Assembly (NCBI GenBank): GCA_022818135.1
Contig: JAFMSR010000008.1
Coordinates: forward strand, 5,697,679 to 5,761,678
Direction of reading: 5' to 3'
Length of the DNA: 64,000 nucleotides
Source of the DNA: Saxidomus purpurata
Taxonomy: Eukaryota; Mollusca; Bivalvia; Venerida; Veneridae
The notes under the pieces were generated by a model, which ran no database searches, had not been told where the DNA came from, and was given only the letters and a program-made list of their open reading frames with translations. Both the position numbers and the translations under genes were made by a program. Below, piece after piece: positions 46,960-58,344 of this stretch. How positions within the stretch are numbered: position 1 is the first letter of the stretch; each line of letters begins with the position of its first letter.

Positions 46960-48270
46960 CCTTTCAATTTGGGAAATTTATGCGCGATAAATGAACAATG
47001 TACGCTGCTATCCACATTAATTAAGTTTTTTTGTTTTTTTTTTAAGTGAAAAGTGAAAACATTATTAAAAAAGCTAGCCTTTTGACCGGAAGTTTAGAAC
47101 TCTTCGACCGCCAATGAAATGACAAGTAGAATGTTAAACATATTTTAAATCTATTCTCATGAATTACTTTTGTGATATCAGTCCTCTTTTTGTGTGATGC
47201 ATAATAAAGTGGAAACTATTCCAACACAATTATATAGTTCTGTTTATCACAGGCACCCCTGTTTTGCAAAATTAGTAACAGATACTCAGCTCTATTTCAG
47301 TGACCCCTAGATCTACTTCATTTGTAAACAAGTGACACTCATTATAGCCAGTAATTGGCATTTGCCTGAAGTTTACTTTCACAAACTGAAAAAAAAATCA
47401 GAGTGTGTCTTGTTTATAATGAGATACAGAGCACATGCATTTTAAAGGTTACACAGTATATAGACACTATGGAGCACAAGGGGTGGGGTTCAAAGAGTGG
47501 GCAAAAAGTGATATTTCTTTCTTTAAAGGGGCACTCCCTACATCTAGCAGATTATATCCTCGAAACATACAGTAGATTATGTATTCAGTGAAAGAAAAAT
47601 GATAAATTAAAACAATTTCAAAGAAGAACCTATTTCGAAAAATGCATCATTATAATTGCAGTCGAAAAGTTGAGGCTAACTACATTTGTAGATCATGTGC
47701 TTCAAACTAGTCTTTTATCAAGATGTTCTTCTGGGTCAGAATATATCTGCATAAAAACAGGGAGAAAACAAGACAACAGTCTCGTGAAGACAGAAAATTA
47801 GTTGAAATTATGTTTTTGACCACAGAATTAGTGTAAAAAAGTAACAAGAGAAAGACCTCAAAAGTGGGGTTACACTGGAAATATCAACCCCATGATTAAA
47901 CTGTCTGTCAGCACATTTTCTTCCAATCTGAAAAAAGCTAAAACGGTCTAGATCTAGTTCATAACCCAGGTAAAAATAGTTATCCAAAATATTGAACTAA
48001 GAAATCCTTGCATACTTTCAAAGGGTCACTAAAACAGGTCAGCCACTGAAACAGGTCCTCTATAAGATACATTTTATAAGGCACCTTCAAATATTGGTTA
48101 AAATTGAAAACATTAAACAACCTAAAAAGACCTTATATAGAGATCTATTTTCTTGTTGTTTCATTGTTGGCCAAGACAGTTTTAAGTTGTTGATCTATCA
48201 TCATGATCATGCTATCAGCTATATGGCAACATTGATGATTGACACTGTGCTGTTGTTGCAGGTTATATTA
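46960..48270. other. No gene seen
   Basis: AT-rich intergenic or intronic DNA with only short chance frames. Confidence 0.35.
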
Positions 48271-48273
48271 TTA

Positions 48274-48416
48274 GTTATTGGGTTTTTAACCCCCCCCCAC
48301 TACGGAAATATAGGGGGTTCTTAGGATTAATAGGGGCGAGGCGATGCCGAGTCCCCTATTCATCGAACAGACCCCCCCTATTTCCGTAGTGGGTCAGTAA
48401 CAAACCCAATAACTGA
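48274..48416. repeat. Inverted repeat with about 40-base arms
   Basis: The left arm reads GTTATTGGGTTTTTAACCCC, then CACTACGGAAATAGGGGG-like text. The right arm mirrors it (CCCCCCTATTTCCGTAGTGGG, then AACAAACCCAATAACTG). The loop holds GGGGCGAGGCGATGCCGAGTCCCC, which forms a further stem. Further ACCCACTA/TAGTGGGT words lie at 48840-48885. It could be a small fold-back element. Confidence 0.65.
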
Positions 48417-49149
48417 TTTATTTCATCGACCACCTTCCATCACTTATCTTCACCCAGATGAGTTTTGGGTGGGTAAAAAATTCCATAATAATAATTTTTT
48501 TATAACTCCAGATTCAAAGTACAAATATTCATGTACTCATTTTGTCAACATTATAATGATCTCTTTTTATTGTTATGGTAAAGGAGATGCTTTTCGTGCT
48601 TTTATGACTGCACGGGCCAAACTGTCCAAATAACTTTGATTGACAAGGTGAAGGTCGTAAGGGGAAATAACTCGGTTGTTCCTAATCCCCGTACCGTACC
48701 CGTACTGTTAACAAGTTTGTTTAAAACGCGGCAATCGGTACCAACCGCATATTTGTTAAAATTTGTATTATTGTGGGGGAAATAATGATTAAAAAGACGA
48801 TTTTTGTTGAATGGCAGCCATTTTGTTCTTATGTGCCAATAGTGGGTCAGCTTCTAACCCACTATAGAAAAATAGTGGGTCACCATGTGACTTCTCTTAT
48901 CCAATGAAAAGACCAGAAACTAGTGGGAGGTGAAATAAAGCAAATTAGAATTTTTTAGATCTACCAGGTTCGTTTTTATCAAGTATAGCGAAGTACACAA
49001 AAGTATTATAAACTTTAGATTATTACCTGAAATTTCCATAGATCTAGTTTCACTGCTGATTTTTTTTTGAAACTGCCAAAATATCAAATCACTCAACATT
49101 TGTTTACTCTGGGTCAGCGACAGCAAAGGAAAGGTAGCACGTTCTATTT

Positions 49150-49366
49150 TATGACGTCAAAGCCCTATGACGAAAACGCTATGACGTCATTGTCATCTAC
49201 ACTTATTCTAAACGCTGTTGAGGTTGGACATGACATCGTTAAACAAGTTTGCAGGGAGAAATAATAGGGTCAATGGGGATCAACGGAAGAACAATCAGCA
49301 TAGAATTCTCCGAGTGCTGAAGTGGTTGTAAATTGTTGTTTTCTTCGGATAAGACAAATTATAAAG
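49150..49366 (+). promoter_or_regulatory. Possible CRE promoter and untranslated first exon
   Basis: Two perfect CRE octamers TGACGTCA (49152-49159 and 49182-49189) lie 30 bases apart, with a TATGACG half-site between. About 180 bases later ATAAAG meets a strong GTGAGT donor at 49367. CREB-family factors bind such sites. A gene starting here could connect to the candidate exons near 51000 on the same strand. No TATA box; inference only. Confidence 0.3.
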
Positions 49367-50437
49367 GTGAGTCCACGTTTCTTGGTTGATCATCGATGCT
49401 AAAGATTCAAAGATAAAACTCTTTTTCGATACACTGGTGTCCTTATTGTGATCTACAGTAAGTACACGCCCATACTTTCCGACCGACTAATCAAAGTAAA
49501 AATAGAGAATCTAGCTGCATGTAATGTTTGAGAAGTCAGAACCAGATCTAGATTCTACATTCTCAAAAGTTTTTGTGAAGATGAGTGACGGTGTCTGTCG
49601 TCCCCTTTATGTCTGTAAAGACGACGGAGTACGAACTGTCTTATGTACGAAGGCATCTCTACTATTCTGATGGTTACCTCCCTTTTGAATTGCTGGCGCC
49701 ATTTGTAAACGTTTAGGGTGTACCTGTATCGTACCGGGTATATTAGGGCTTTATCGTTGGTACCGGTTTCCCATATGACCAACGCCCCCAGAAGAGGTTA
49801 GTTATTTTAGGTTTCGGAGGATAGTGCAAGATACAGAAAGCGTCCCAATTCCAGAGACACCCCTGGTTCTTATACATGCCAGGTGTACAGTCAAATAACC
49901 AGTTCCGATCCACTTCTTATTTGATTGCTGCATGTTTTTGAACTGACAGGTAAACATTGCAAGTTGTGATATGGTTGGAAAGAGAAATTTTTCAGCATCC
50001 ATTTAAACCTAACTTTAATTAGAACTACCTCTTAAAAGTGTTAAAACATCGTCTGCTTACAATGCACATCATTCAACCAGTTTTGACCCAGTTAAACCAG
50101 TTCCGGTCGTCATACCTATTTATAGCCTAACAGGTTAAGGGGTAGTCTCCAAACGTTTTATAACTGGCACACAAGTAAGGAAACATATTTACGCACATTT
50201 TAGTACCAAATGTGCATTTCTTACCTTGTTATTTTGTATAGAAATCGTTGTCAAAAGTTTTGTGTGTCCGCTGGAAGTCGCGAAATTTATCGAGTGACGG
50301 GAATGTTTGTTTAAAAAATGAAGCGTCTACTGACCTAGAATGTTTACACTGATTCTTAAAAATGGTCATTTTGCGTAAAAATGTTTGTTTTTCCATACTC
50401 ATGTTCATTTTTTTCTTTAATGATCCTAATCTTTATT

Positions 50438-50438
<1 letters not shown>

Positions 50439-50479
<41 letters not shown>
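50439..50479. repeat. Poly-C tract
   Basis: About 40 consecutive C bases; the length is unreliable in any assembly. Confidence 0.9.
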
Positions 50480-50529
50480 TTCAAACGAATTTTGCGAAAG
50501 TGTGATGGAACTGGTTGAATGTCGGAACT

Positions 50530-50684
50530 GGTTAATTGACTGTATCTATAGCACCCATACATGGGACCTCGGTTTTAGTCTCATCCGAAAGACTGTTAGT
50601 AATTTTAGTTGGTCAGCCCCGGGAATCGAACCCGCTACCCAGAGATTACAAGTCCCGTGCTCTACCGATTGAGCTAACCGGGCT
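50530..50684 (-). mobile_element. tRNA-derived SINE
   Basis: On the minus strand, A box TAGCTCAATCGG and B box GGTTCGATTCC sit in a threonine-like tRNA head (anticodon loop CTTGTAA), ending in GGGCTGACC. It is followed by a body with CGGATGAGACTAAAACCG and AGGTCCC, a tail I associate with mollusc SINEs. The spacer before the D arm is three bases too long for a working tRNA, and the anticodon and T stems have mismatches. Confidence 0.65.
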
Positions 50685-50960
50685 GACCGGGGTGTACCTG
50701 GTAACAATAAATGCTATTTATACCCAAATAGGTGTGTTTTAAACTAGGATTTTCATCATGATTATGATAATTGCAAGTTTAGTCTTACTATTGCCACTTC
50801 GAAGGTAGACCGATTTTACAGGTTGACATTTTAGAGTTGTCCGCCTTCTACAGTTCTACAAAGTCAAAGGTGTGACACTGTCACTGACAGTTATGAAATA
50901 TCAGATCTGTGAAAGGGGTCACACTGAAACGCCAAACGAATAAGGCCAACAGACTGACAG

Positions 50961-51159
50961 ATGTGTCATGCCAGCCGCGGATTCATGGCTGGGCTTTAGG
51001 GCTGCAGCCGACCCACCCCGAGTCAGCCCCCCAGACATGCCTTCTCTGTATCCGCCAGTGCATACCCCAGTCATTTCACCTCCCAAAATCGTAAATGATT
51101 TCACCTCCATGACCAGTCACCATGGTGACAGAACATGTTGCATGCATTCAAAACAGAAG
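50961..51159 (+). CDS. Candidate coding exon of an unidentified host gene
   Basis: The frame contains MPAADSWLGFRAAADPPRVS, then PPDMPSLYPPVHTPVISPPK and a His/Cys-containing end. Third codon positions are strongly GC-rich against an AT-rich background, a sign of real coding sequence. CTGACAG before 50961 could be the acceptor and AAG/GTTTAG at 51159-51160 a weak donor. If so it joins the next candidate exon in phase. The Pro/Ser-rich composition suggests a linker of a regulatory protein. Family unknown. Confidence 0.4.
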
Positions 51160-51771
51160 GTTTAGAAATTATCCAGTTAATGTTAAAAGACTTTCATACA
51201 AATTTTCAAGCTTTTTAGAATAGATTTTTATGATATAGATGTAAATATAGTCTAGATGTAATTAATACATTGTTTCACTAATTAATTTTGCATATTTCAT
51301 TATATTATGTTGTTGTTGTTCTATTATTTCTATATCAATATTTGCCATCACATTTGATGCTAACCACAGGGACCTGGCATCTCCCATATACTGATACATT
51401 TGTATATTGAAACAAAATAGTAAACTTTTTCTTCACTATACACCTATATGCGGATTGTGTTAGAATTGGCAATATAACATTCAATCATTTATACTGTAAA
51501 TTTGTGTACTCAAAGCCTGAATTCTGATTGACCTTGCAACTTTGACACTTCTTATAAGACGGTCCATTCCAAACATTCAACACTGCTCTGTAACATGAAA
51601 AAGAAATATTCTTACTAAGTTAGATGATGCACCAAGAAGATGTTGTGTACCAATTTCAGGGAGAAAAATGTAAATAAGAAAGATATATGTAAACAAGAGA
51701 AAATTGCTATACTCAGACCTTGTTTCTGTAACTATGTTATTTTAAGTTTTACATATTTACTAAATTTTCAG

Positions 51772-51878
51772 GAAATCATGCATCTTGTAGTGTCATCGCA
51801 ACCATTTTCACATCCTGCTCTGCCTAACAACTGCTGCTCTGAAGCCAAATATTCTGCAGCTGCATGGAAAACACATTG
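51772..51878 (+). CDS. Second candidate exon of the same gene
   Basis: A TTTTCAG acceptor at 51771 and a GTATGTGAG donor at 51879 bound 107 bases. The open frame includes SSQPFSHPALPNNCCSEAKY and AAAWKTHW. Frame 0 follows on from the exon ending at 51159. Both splice sites are good consensus matches, stronger than the upstream exon's. No further exon is confidently seen before the gap at 54335. Confidence 0.4.
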
Positions 51879-52024
51879 GTATGTGAGTAAACTTGCTTAC
51901 AAACAATTGAAGACTTGTTTCTCATTCATTTCGGAATTCCTATAATGCATTATGTTTGATGGTTTGATGACAGCAAGTTTGATGGTGATTTTCAGAACAA
52001 AAATAAATCTACATGGTCTTATTT

Positions 52025-52105
52025 GCAATGTTGTGTGATCAAAGCCACCCTGCAATGTTGTGTGGTCAAAGCCACCCTGCAATGTTGTGTGGTCAAAGCC
52101 ACCCT
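52025..52105. repeat. Three copies of a 27-bp repeat
   Basis: Units start at 52025, 52052 and 52079 (GCAATGTTGTGTGGTCAAAG, then CCACCCT), with one A/G difference in the first. Related GTGGTCAATATTATG words continue to about 52400 in looser form. Confidence 0.85.
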
Positions 52106-53129
52106 GGTCAATAATCCCAAAGTGGTCAATATTATGACAATATATGGCCGATTGGTGGTCAAATGAATATTTTGTGATCACTTTTGGTTGTCTTAATATG
52201 AATAATGAATTAACAATTCAAATTGATAGTATTAAGAATAAAAAGTAAAGTTCAGCTTAATCTCGTGGTCAATACCTCAAAGTGGTCAATATTATATATA
52301 CATCAGTATTGGTTGTTTCATCTAGCCACTCTCTACGTGGTTAATTGAAACTTTTCTCCCATTGTGATCAATACTCAGTCTGGTCAATGGAATATTTTGC
52401 GATAATTTTTTGTATGTATTGATACAAAAAATGACTTAATTCTCCAATGTGGTAAAATTTATAATTGATAAAATAAGGGTAATGTACAATTAAATCTACC
52501 CTTAGGTGGTAAATGTAAGTCAATTTTGGCTGTTTTGTCTGTTCCCTCCATTGTTGTCTATACTGGTGAATTGATGGTCAATTGAATATTATTTTTATTG
52601 TAAATTAAAGGTAAAATATACATACATTAGTACTTTCTTTGTTCCTAAATCTGTAAGCTAGCAAATTCCTTACTATTTTAAAAGTTGTATGGTATTTTCT
52701 TACAATGTTGCTTACAAACATGAATACTCTGAGGAACTTTTCTACAACATTATTTGATAGAAAGATCTTGTTTTCCTGGAATGTCCATGTAATTTTTTTC
52801 TATGTAAACATAAAGTCCAGTGAAGGTGATGTAAACTTGAAAGTTCATTGAAAGTGATATATGTAATGTGTATGTTGCAATGGTGAAAATTTTGATGTAC
52901 TATTTTCTTTTTATTTTCAGTAGATTCTTCTAAATTACAAGTGAATTGTTTGACAATGTAGCAGGCATTGAGGGATTCTGTTTGCAGCTAATTTCCAAAA
53001 CACCAAACAATTGGTGTGTCTTTCCAGGTACCTAATCATGTTTTATAATAAAAAATATGACCTAAACGAGATAATTTTACTCACAACAAATAAAAGGAGT
53101 GATTTAGCTGTAATATTCAGCAGAACTTA

Positions 53130-54334
53130 TGCCATGGTGGTTTGTCTGTTGTTCGTACATCTGTTCTGAACTTTTCCTTGATAACACTGTACAGGGCAAA
53201 ATTTTCAAATTTGACTATCATGAAACTTGCTCAGATGGTTGCCTCCAACATGTAGATGATCGCTACCTTTTAGGGGTCAGTGGGTCAAAAGTCAAGGTCA
53301 CAATGACCTCTGTTAGCTTTTCCTTGATAGCACTTTGCATGTAACAATTTTCATTCAGCTTTCATCAGACTTGCTCAGAATATTGCCTGCAACATGTAGA
53401 TGATCCCTTTCGTTTTTTGGTTGAGTTGGACAAAGGTCAAGGTCACGGTCAATATTTTGAAAAAGCTTGAAACATTTGCTACCCATACCCAGTGTTTTCC
53501 ACATGCATGGACCAATTTTGACATAACTTTAACAATTTTTACCCATGTGAACTGATGAGGGTGTGTCATGAACAACACCATGTTCAAATGTGGGTCATCT
53601 GGGGTCAGAAACTAGGACACAAGGTCAAATTATAGAAAAACCTTGTGTATGCATTTGGTTTGCATTTTTCATTGGATTTTCATGAAACTTTGTTAGTATG
53701 ATTGCAAACTAGGTTACCCAGTCAAATCATAGAAAAACCTTGTGTATGCAATAGAGGTTGCATTTTTATGCACCCGAAGGGTGGCATATTAAAATCGAAC
53801 CGTCTGTCCGTCCATCTGTCCGTCTGTGCGTCCCCACTTACACATTCCTGTCCGGACTGTAACTTTGTCATGCATTGAAGGATTTTAAAATTACTTGGCA
53901 TAAATGTCTAGAACATCAAGACGACGTGTCGCGTGCAAGACCCACGTCCCTAGCTCAAAGGTCAATGTCACACTTAGAGTTTGAAGGTAATAGATGCCTC
54001 TATATGTGCATATTTGCACACATTCGTGTCCGGACTGTAACTTCGTCATGCATTGAAGGATTTTAAGATTACTTGGCACAAATGTCTAGCACATCAAGAC
54101 AACGTTTCGCGTGCAAGACCCACGTCCCTAGCTCAAAGGTCAAGGTCACACTTAGAGTTTGAAGGTAATAGATGCCTCTATATATGCATACATTCGTGTC
54201 CGGACTGTAACTTTGTCATGCATTGAAGGATTTTAAAATTACTTGGCACAAATGTCTAGCACATCAAGCCGACGTGTCGCGTGCAAGATTCATGTCCCTA
54301 GCTCAAAGGTCAAGGTCACACTTAGTGTTTAAAA
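53130..54334. repeat. Dispersed and tandem repeats running into the gap
   Basis: From 53200 to 53760 there are GGTCAAGGTCA-rich units like those at 30480-31600. From 53800, three units of about 165-170 bases carry GTCCGGACTGTAACTTTGTC, CATTGAAGGATTTTAA, CTTGGCACAAATGTCTAG and GTCCCTAGCTCAAAGGTCAA. The assembly breaks inside this array. Confidence 0.75.
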
Positions 54335-54834
54335 NNNNNNNNNNNNNNNNNNNNNNNNNNNNNNNNNNNNNNNNNNNNNNNNNNNNNNNNNNNNNNNNNN
54401 NNNNNNNNNNNNNNNNNNNNNNNNNNNNNNNNNNNNNNNNNNNNNNNNNNNNNNNNNNNNNNNNNNNNNNNNNNNNNNNNNNNNNNNNNNNNNNNNNNNN
54501 NNNNNNNNNNNNNNNNNNNNNNNNNNNNNNNNNNNNNNNNNNNNNNNNNNNNNNNNNNNNNNNNNNNNNNNNNNNNNNNNNNNNNNNNNNNNNNNNNNNN
54601 NNNNNNNNNNNNNNNNNNNNNNNNNNNNNNNNNNNNNNNNNNNNNNNNNNNNNNNNNNNNNNNNNNNNNNNNNNNNNNNNNNNNNNNNNNNNNNNNNNNN
54701 NNNNNNNNNNNNNNNNNNNNNNNNNNNNNNNNNNNNNNNNNNNNNNNNNNNNNNNNNNNNNNNNNNNNNNNNNNNNNNNNNNNNNNNNNNNNNNNNNNNN
54801 NNNNNNNNNNNNNNNNNNNNNNNNNNNNNNNNNN
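54335..54834. other. Assembly gap (500 N)
   Basis: Exactly 500 undetermined bases, a placeholder length; the true size is unknown. The long frames drawn across it have no meaning. Confidence 0.99.
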
Positions 54835-55559
54835 ACGTTTCAAGGCTTTTATGGTTACCGAGAAAGCTTAACCAGATTTAAGACGACACTGCCGACTGGC
54901 AGAAGGTTATGACAATGGCTCTTCGGTTTTTCATAGAAGAACTAAAAATGCCCGTCTGTATAGTAACTGTAATACATGGCTGAAACAGGGCCTTACTACA
55001 CCCAAAAATAAAACAACAAACCGCCCGTGTTAGGGTAAAGCTACTGTGGTTTGTCGACCAGGTCAACAGCGGCGCATAAATAGTACAGACAATACACAGG
55101 TACATATAGGTAATAATATGAGAATATTTTGACGAGTTGTTATTACTTTGCAACTTTATTTACTGCCACACAGACTGTCCTTCAAATGAATGTGCTCAGC
55201 TTCGTTATTTATTTCCTTCGTGGCATTCTGACCGGTCCCTGTACTTATTGTTGTTAAGATCGTCTATATATAGTCGCCCCGTACTTACAAATTAGATAGT
55301 CGTTATATAGTGTACAACACAGGGCCTTGCGTTACTTCTTTAATTTGGAGTTCAAAGGTTCATCCCCATTCTCGCATTATAATTATAGAGATTCCGGATG
55401 GAATTTACATAACCATTGTGTATTATGTTAAACAAAGGCAAATATACACAACTTCTACGAAAAGATTGAATTAATTGTCGTACGTTAACGTCAATCCTTT
55501 TAATTCATTCACGAAAGCAGGAGTTGATGTGCATTTGTGTGTCTTTTTTATTTAAGCCT
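54835..55559. other. No gene seen
   Basis: Unremarkable sequence between the gap and the duplicated block. Confidence 0.35.
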
Positions 55560-56220
55560 GAAACACTCAAATGCCATATTACTTTTGTTTGCCATAGTTA
55601 TTTTAAGTTGGGACTTCGTTTTAGCACCAAAACGGAGGGTAGATTCAATAATATAAACAAATGCTCTGTCTTGACCTAGTTAAATACCTTTTTCATTTGC
55701 AAAAAACTATCAACTTCACCACAAAAAGAGCTCAAACAGGGTTTAAGGGCTCAAGCCATAACGTAATGTTATTGAGATGCCCGGATAGTGGTTCAAGAGT
55801 GAGCCTGAACCTACCGACCACGAGTACGAGGATCTTAAATAAAAAATAAAATAAAACATAATTATGATCACACACTATATAAGACCAATTTTTGTTTCTT
55901 TTCAACCGTATTTCAGTCCTTTTTTACATGCGGCAAGTCTTTCTTGAGAAGGACCTGAACTAGACCACATAATTATCAGTGATCCATAAGAAACTGTGGC
56001 GGTGTTTCGTAAGAGGAACAAGGTTAGTAAATTTAAGAAATTGTTGGAGTTAGCCCCTATATCACGGTACTTCACGGTTTTTATTCCTGAATCGTATGTA
56101 CAAAATGTATACTAGTCGCGGACTTTGTAGCTTTTTGGTCCGAAACTACGTTCTTAATGTTCAATTTTAGAGGTATACCCCTGCATGTTGTTTCTCAACC
56201 ATGATTGTCCCGAAGCACAA
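55560..56220. repeat. Duplicated block (copy of about 9430-10230)
   Basis: Same ordered landmarks as the left copy, with small indels. It marks the left edge of the unit C duplication. Confidence 0.6.
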
Positions 56221-56324
56221 ACCAAACAAATATAGAAGTGGTTTTCAAAGGTCTTTTCCTTAAGTACCGAAGTTGCAAATGGTTCCGGCAGTACAAGACC
56301 ACACCGGTCACGAACTAGTTCCGA

Positions 56325-56668
56325 CTACATGATCCCATTCTGCATAAATGTGATATTCATAGGAGTAAAAATGTAATGATCAAACTAATCTTTCAATATC
56401 TATATGCAAAACAAACGAAGTTTTAAATGAAGTCTTGTACATATATATAAAATAAACGAAATTTTATATAGAAATGCGCAATGAAATATAACATGACGTG
56501 ACCCGATGACCTGACGATTAAGAGAAAGCTAGCCATCGGAAAGCGGAAAGCGTCCGCGCTTAAAAAGTAGTCTGATATTAATGAATCTGGGACGACAAGG
56601 AAACGAATTGGCTAGAATTTAGAAACCGACAAAATATTAGAGCAATTCGAAATCTTAATGAACATATA
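56325..56668. repeat. Block repeated at 60670-60961
   Basis: Both copies run from GATCCCATTCTGCA through GTGATATTCATAGGAGTAAA and AGAAAGCTAGCCATC to CTTAATGAACATAT. After that shared end they diverge. Here the satellite array of unit C follows; at 60961 unique sequence leads to unit D. Confidence 0.8.
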
Positions 56669-56689
56669 AGTATCCACATGGCTATGGTT

Positions 56690-57930
56690 TTGTGTTGCTA
56701 TAAATATCATTCCCGCCTCATGGACTCTTTCACTACAGTAGTTGTTACACTGCTCCCTAGCTTTCAGACTAGCCCTTTGTGTACCCGCATTCACAATAAC
56801 TCAGCCCCGTGTACCCTCGTATCATTGCAAATCTGAACATCCCGTTTCAATAAATATCACCCTCGCCTTGCGGACTCAGGCCCGTGTCCCCTGCGTTCAA
56901 TGCAACATATTACACTGCTCCCTAGCTTTCAGACAATCCCTCTGTGTTCCCGCATTCAAATGAACTCAGCCCCGTGTATTCTTACATCAATGTCCCTGCA
57001 TTAATACAGTATCCCTGTATTAATACAGTACCTGTTACACTGCTCCCTAACACTCAGACCAGTCCTTTGTGTTCCTGCATTCACATTAACTCAGCCAAGC
57101 GCCTTGTAGTATCATTGCAGCCCTTGAAACATGCCAGCCCGTTGTCCACATGAATGCAGTCCTGTGTCCTGTTGTATCAATTCAGCCCTGGTAACAGCGT
57201 GAATATCAGTACAATCCCCGCCTCGCGGACTCAGCCCCGTTTCCGCTGCTATCAAACAAACGGGTGGTCTGAACGCTAGGTAGCTGTGTTACAGGTACTG
57301 TTTGGAAATCACACGCTACGGGCTTGAGTCCATGAGGCGGGGATGATACTTATGGAAAAAGTGTTTCCATGGATGCATTAGTACAAGAAGGCACGGGGTG
57401 GTCTGAAAGATAGGGAACGGTGTTAGTTCATACTAAAATGTGAAGAAAGCTTGTAGCTTATCGAGTCACTCTCGACATCTCTTCCTGGAAAAACCAGTAC
57501 TAGTGTCATATGAGGAACGGTGTTGACATCAGGGGACACGGGACAGAGTCTGTGAGGCGGGGATGATACTTAAAGAAACGTTATTACCAGATCTGCATTT
57601 ATACTGGAGAATTTGTGAATGTTGGGACACATAGGGGTGGTCTGAAAGTTAAGTAGCAGTGTAACATGTACTGTATAAATATAAGTGGACACGGTGTTGT
57701 GTCCATCAGGCAGGTATGATACTTGATAGAAATTGTTTAACCAGGGCTGCATTTACATGTAAACTGCAGGACACGGAGTTCAGTTCTTGTAGAGGGGTGG
57801 TCTGAAAGTTAGGGAGCAGTGCAACAAGTACTGTATTGATTGTATGGGACACGGGACTGAGCCCTTGAGGCAGGGGTGATACTTATATGAACGGTGTTAC
57901 CAGAGCTACATTAGTACTAGCTAACACGGG
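56690..57930. repeat. Inverted satellite array of unit C
   Basis: Same satellite as 970-3110. It reads forward to about 57250, then as reverse complement to about 57930. It begins part-way into the array compared with A (equivalent of about A 1335), so the promoter and first exon of unit C are missing. Confidence 0.8.
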
Positions 57931-57959
57931 GCTGTGTTCATGTAGATTCAAGGGGAAGG

Positions 57960-58340
57960 GGAATAAAGAATAGGCTGAAGCCAAGGGCTGTTTTCATGCA
58001 AGTATGCGCTTGCGTTTGTACGTTGTCCTGTGGTTATAGATGCAAAGGTTAATTTAAGCGGTGCTTTGGGAAACCAGATGTCACGGGGCGCGAAGAAACA
58101 AGGTGCCACGGGGCTAACTTCACGGGGATGCAGGGTAACTAAGTGCTACGGGGCTAACTTCTCAGGGATGCGGATTAACTAGGTGCTTCGGGGCTAACTT
58201 CAAGGGGCGCGAGGTAACTAGGTGCTACGGAGCTAACTTCACGGGGAGCGGGGTAACTACGTACTACGGGTCTACTTTTACGGGGATGCGGGGTAACTAG
58301 GTGCTACGGGGCTAACTTCACGGGGCTGTGGGAATAAACG
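57960..58340. repeat. About 40-bp GC-rich tandem repeat
   Basis: Six to eight units of GTGCTACGGGGCTAACTTCA then CGGGGATGCGGGGTAACTAG. A second patch of three units sits at 58936-59034, splitting sequence that is continuous in unit A near 3670-3690. Unit A has no such array. Confidence 0.8.
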
Positions 58341-58344
58341 AGGC

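Noticed and set aside
50604..50682. Threonine-type tRNA gene on the minus strand
   Set aside because: A and B boxes are good, but the spacer before the D arm is too long, stems have mismatches, and a SINE body follows; treated as a SINE head.
54223..54912. 229-codon ORF, plus a minus-strand shadow
   Set aside because: Runs through 500 N bases; the real flanks are tandem repeat.
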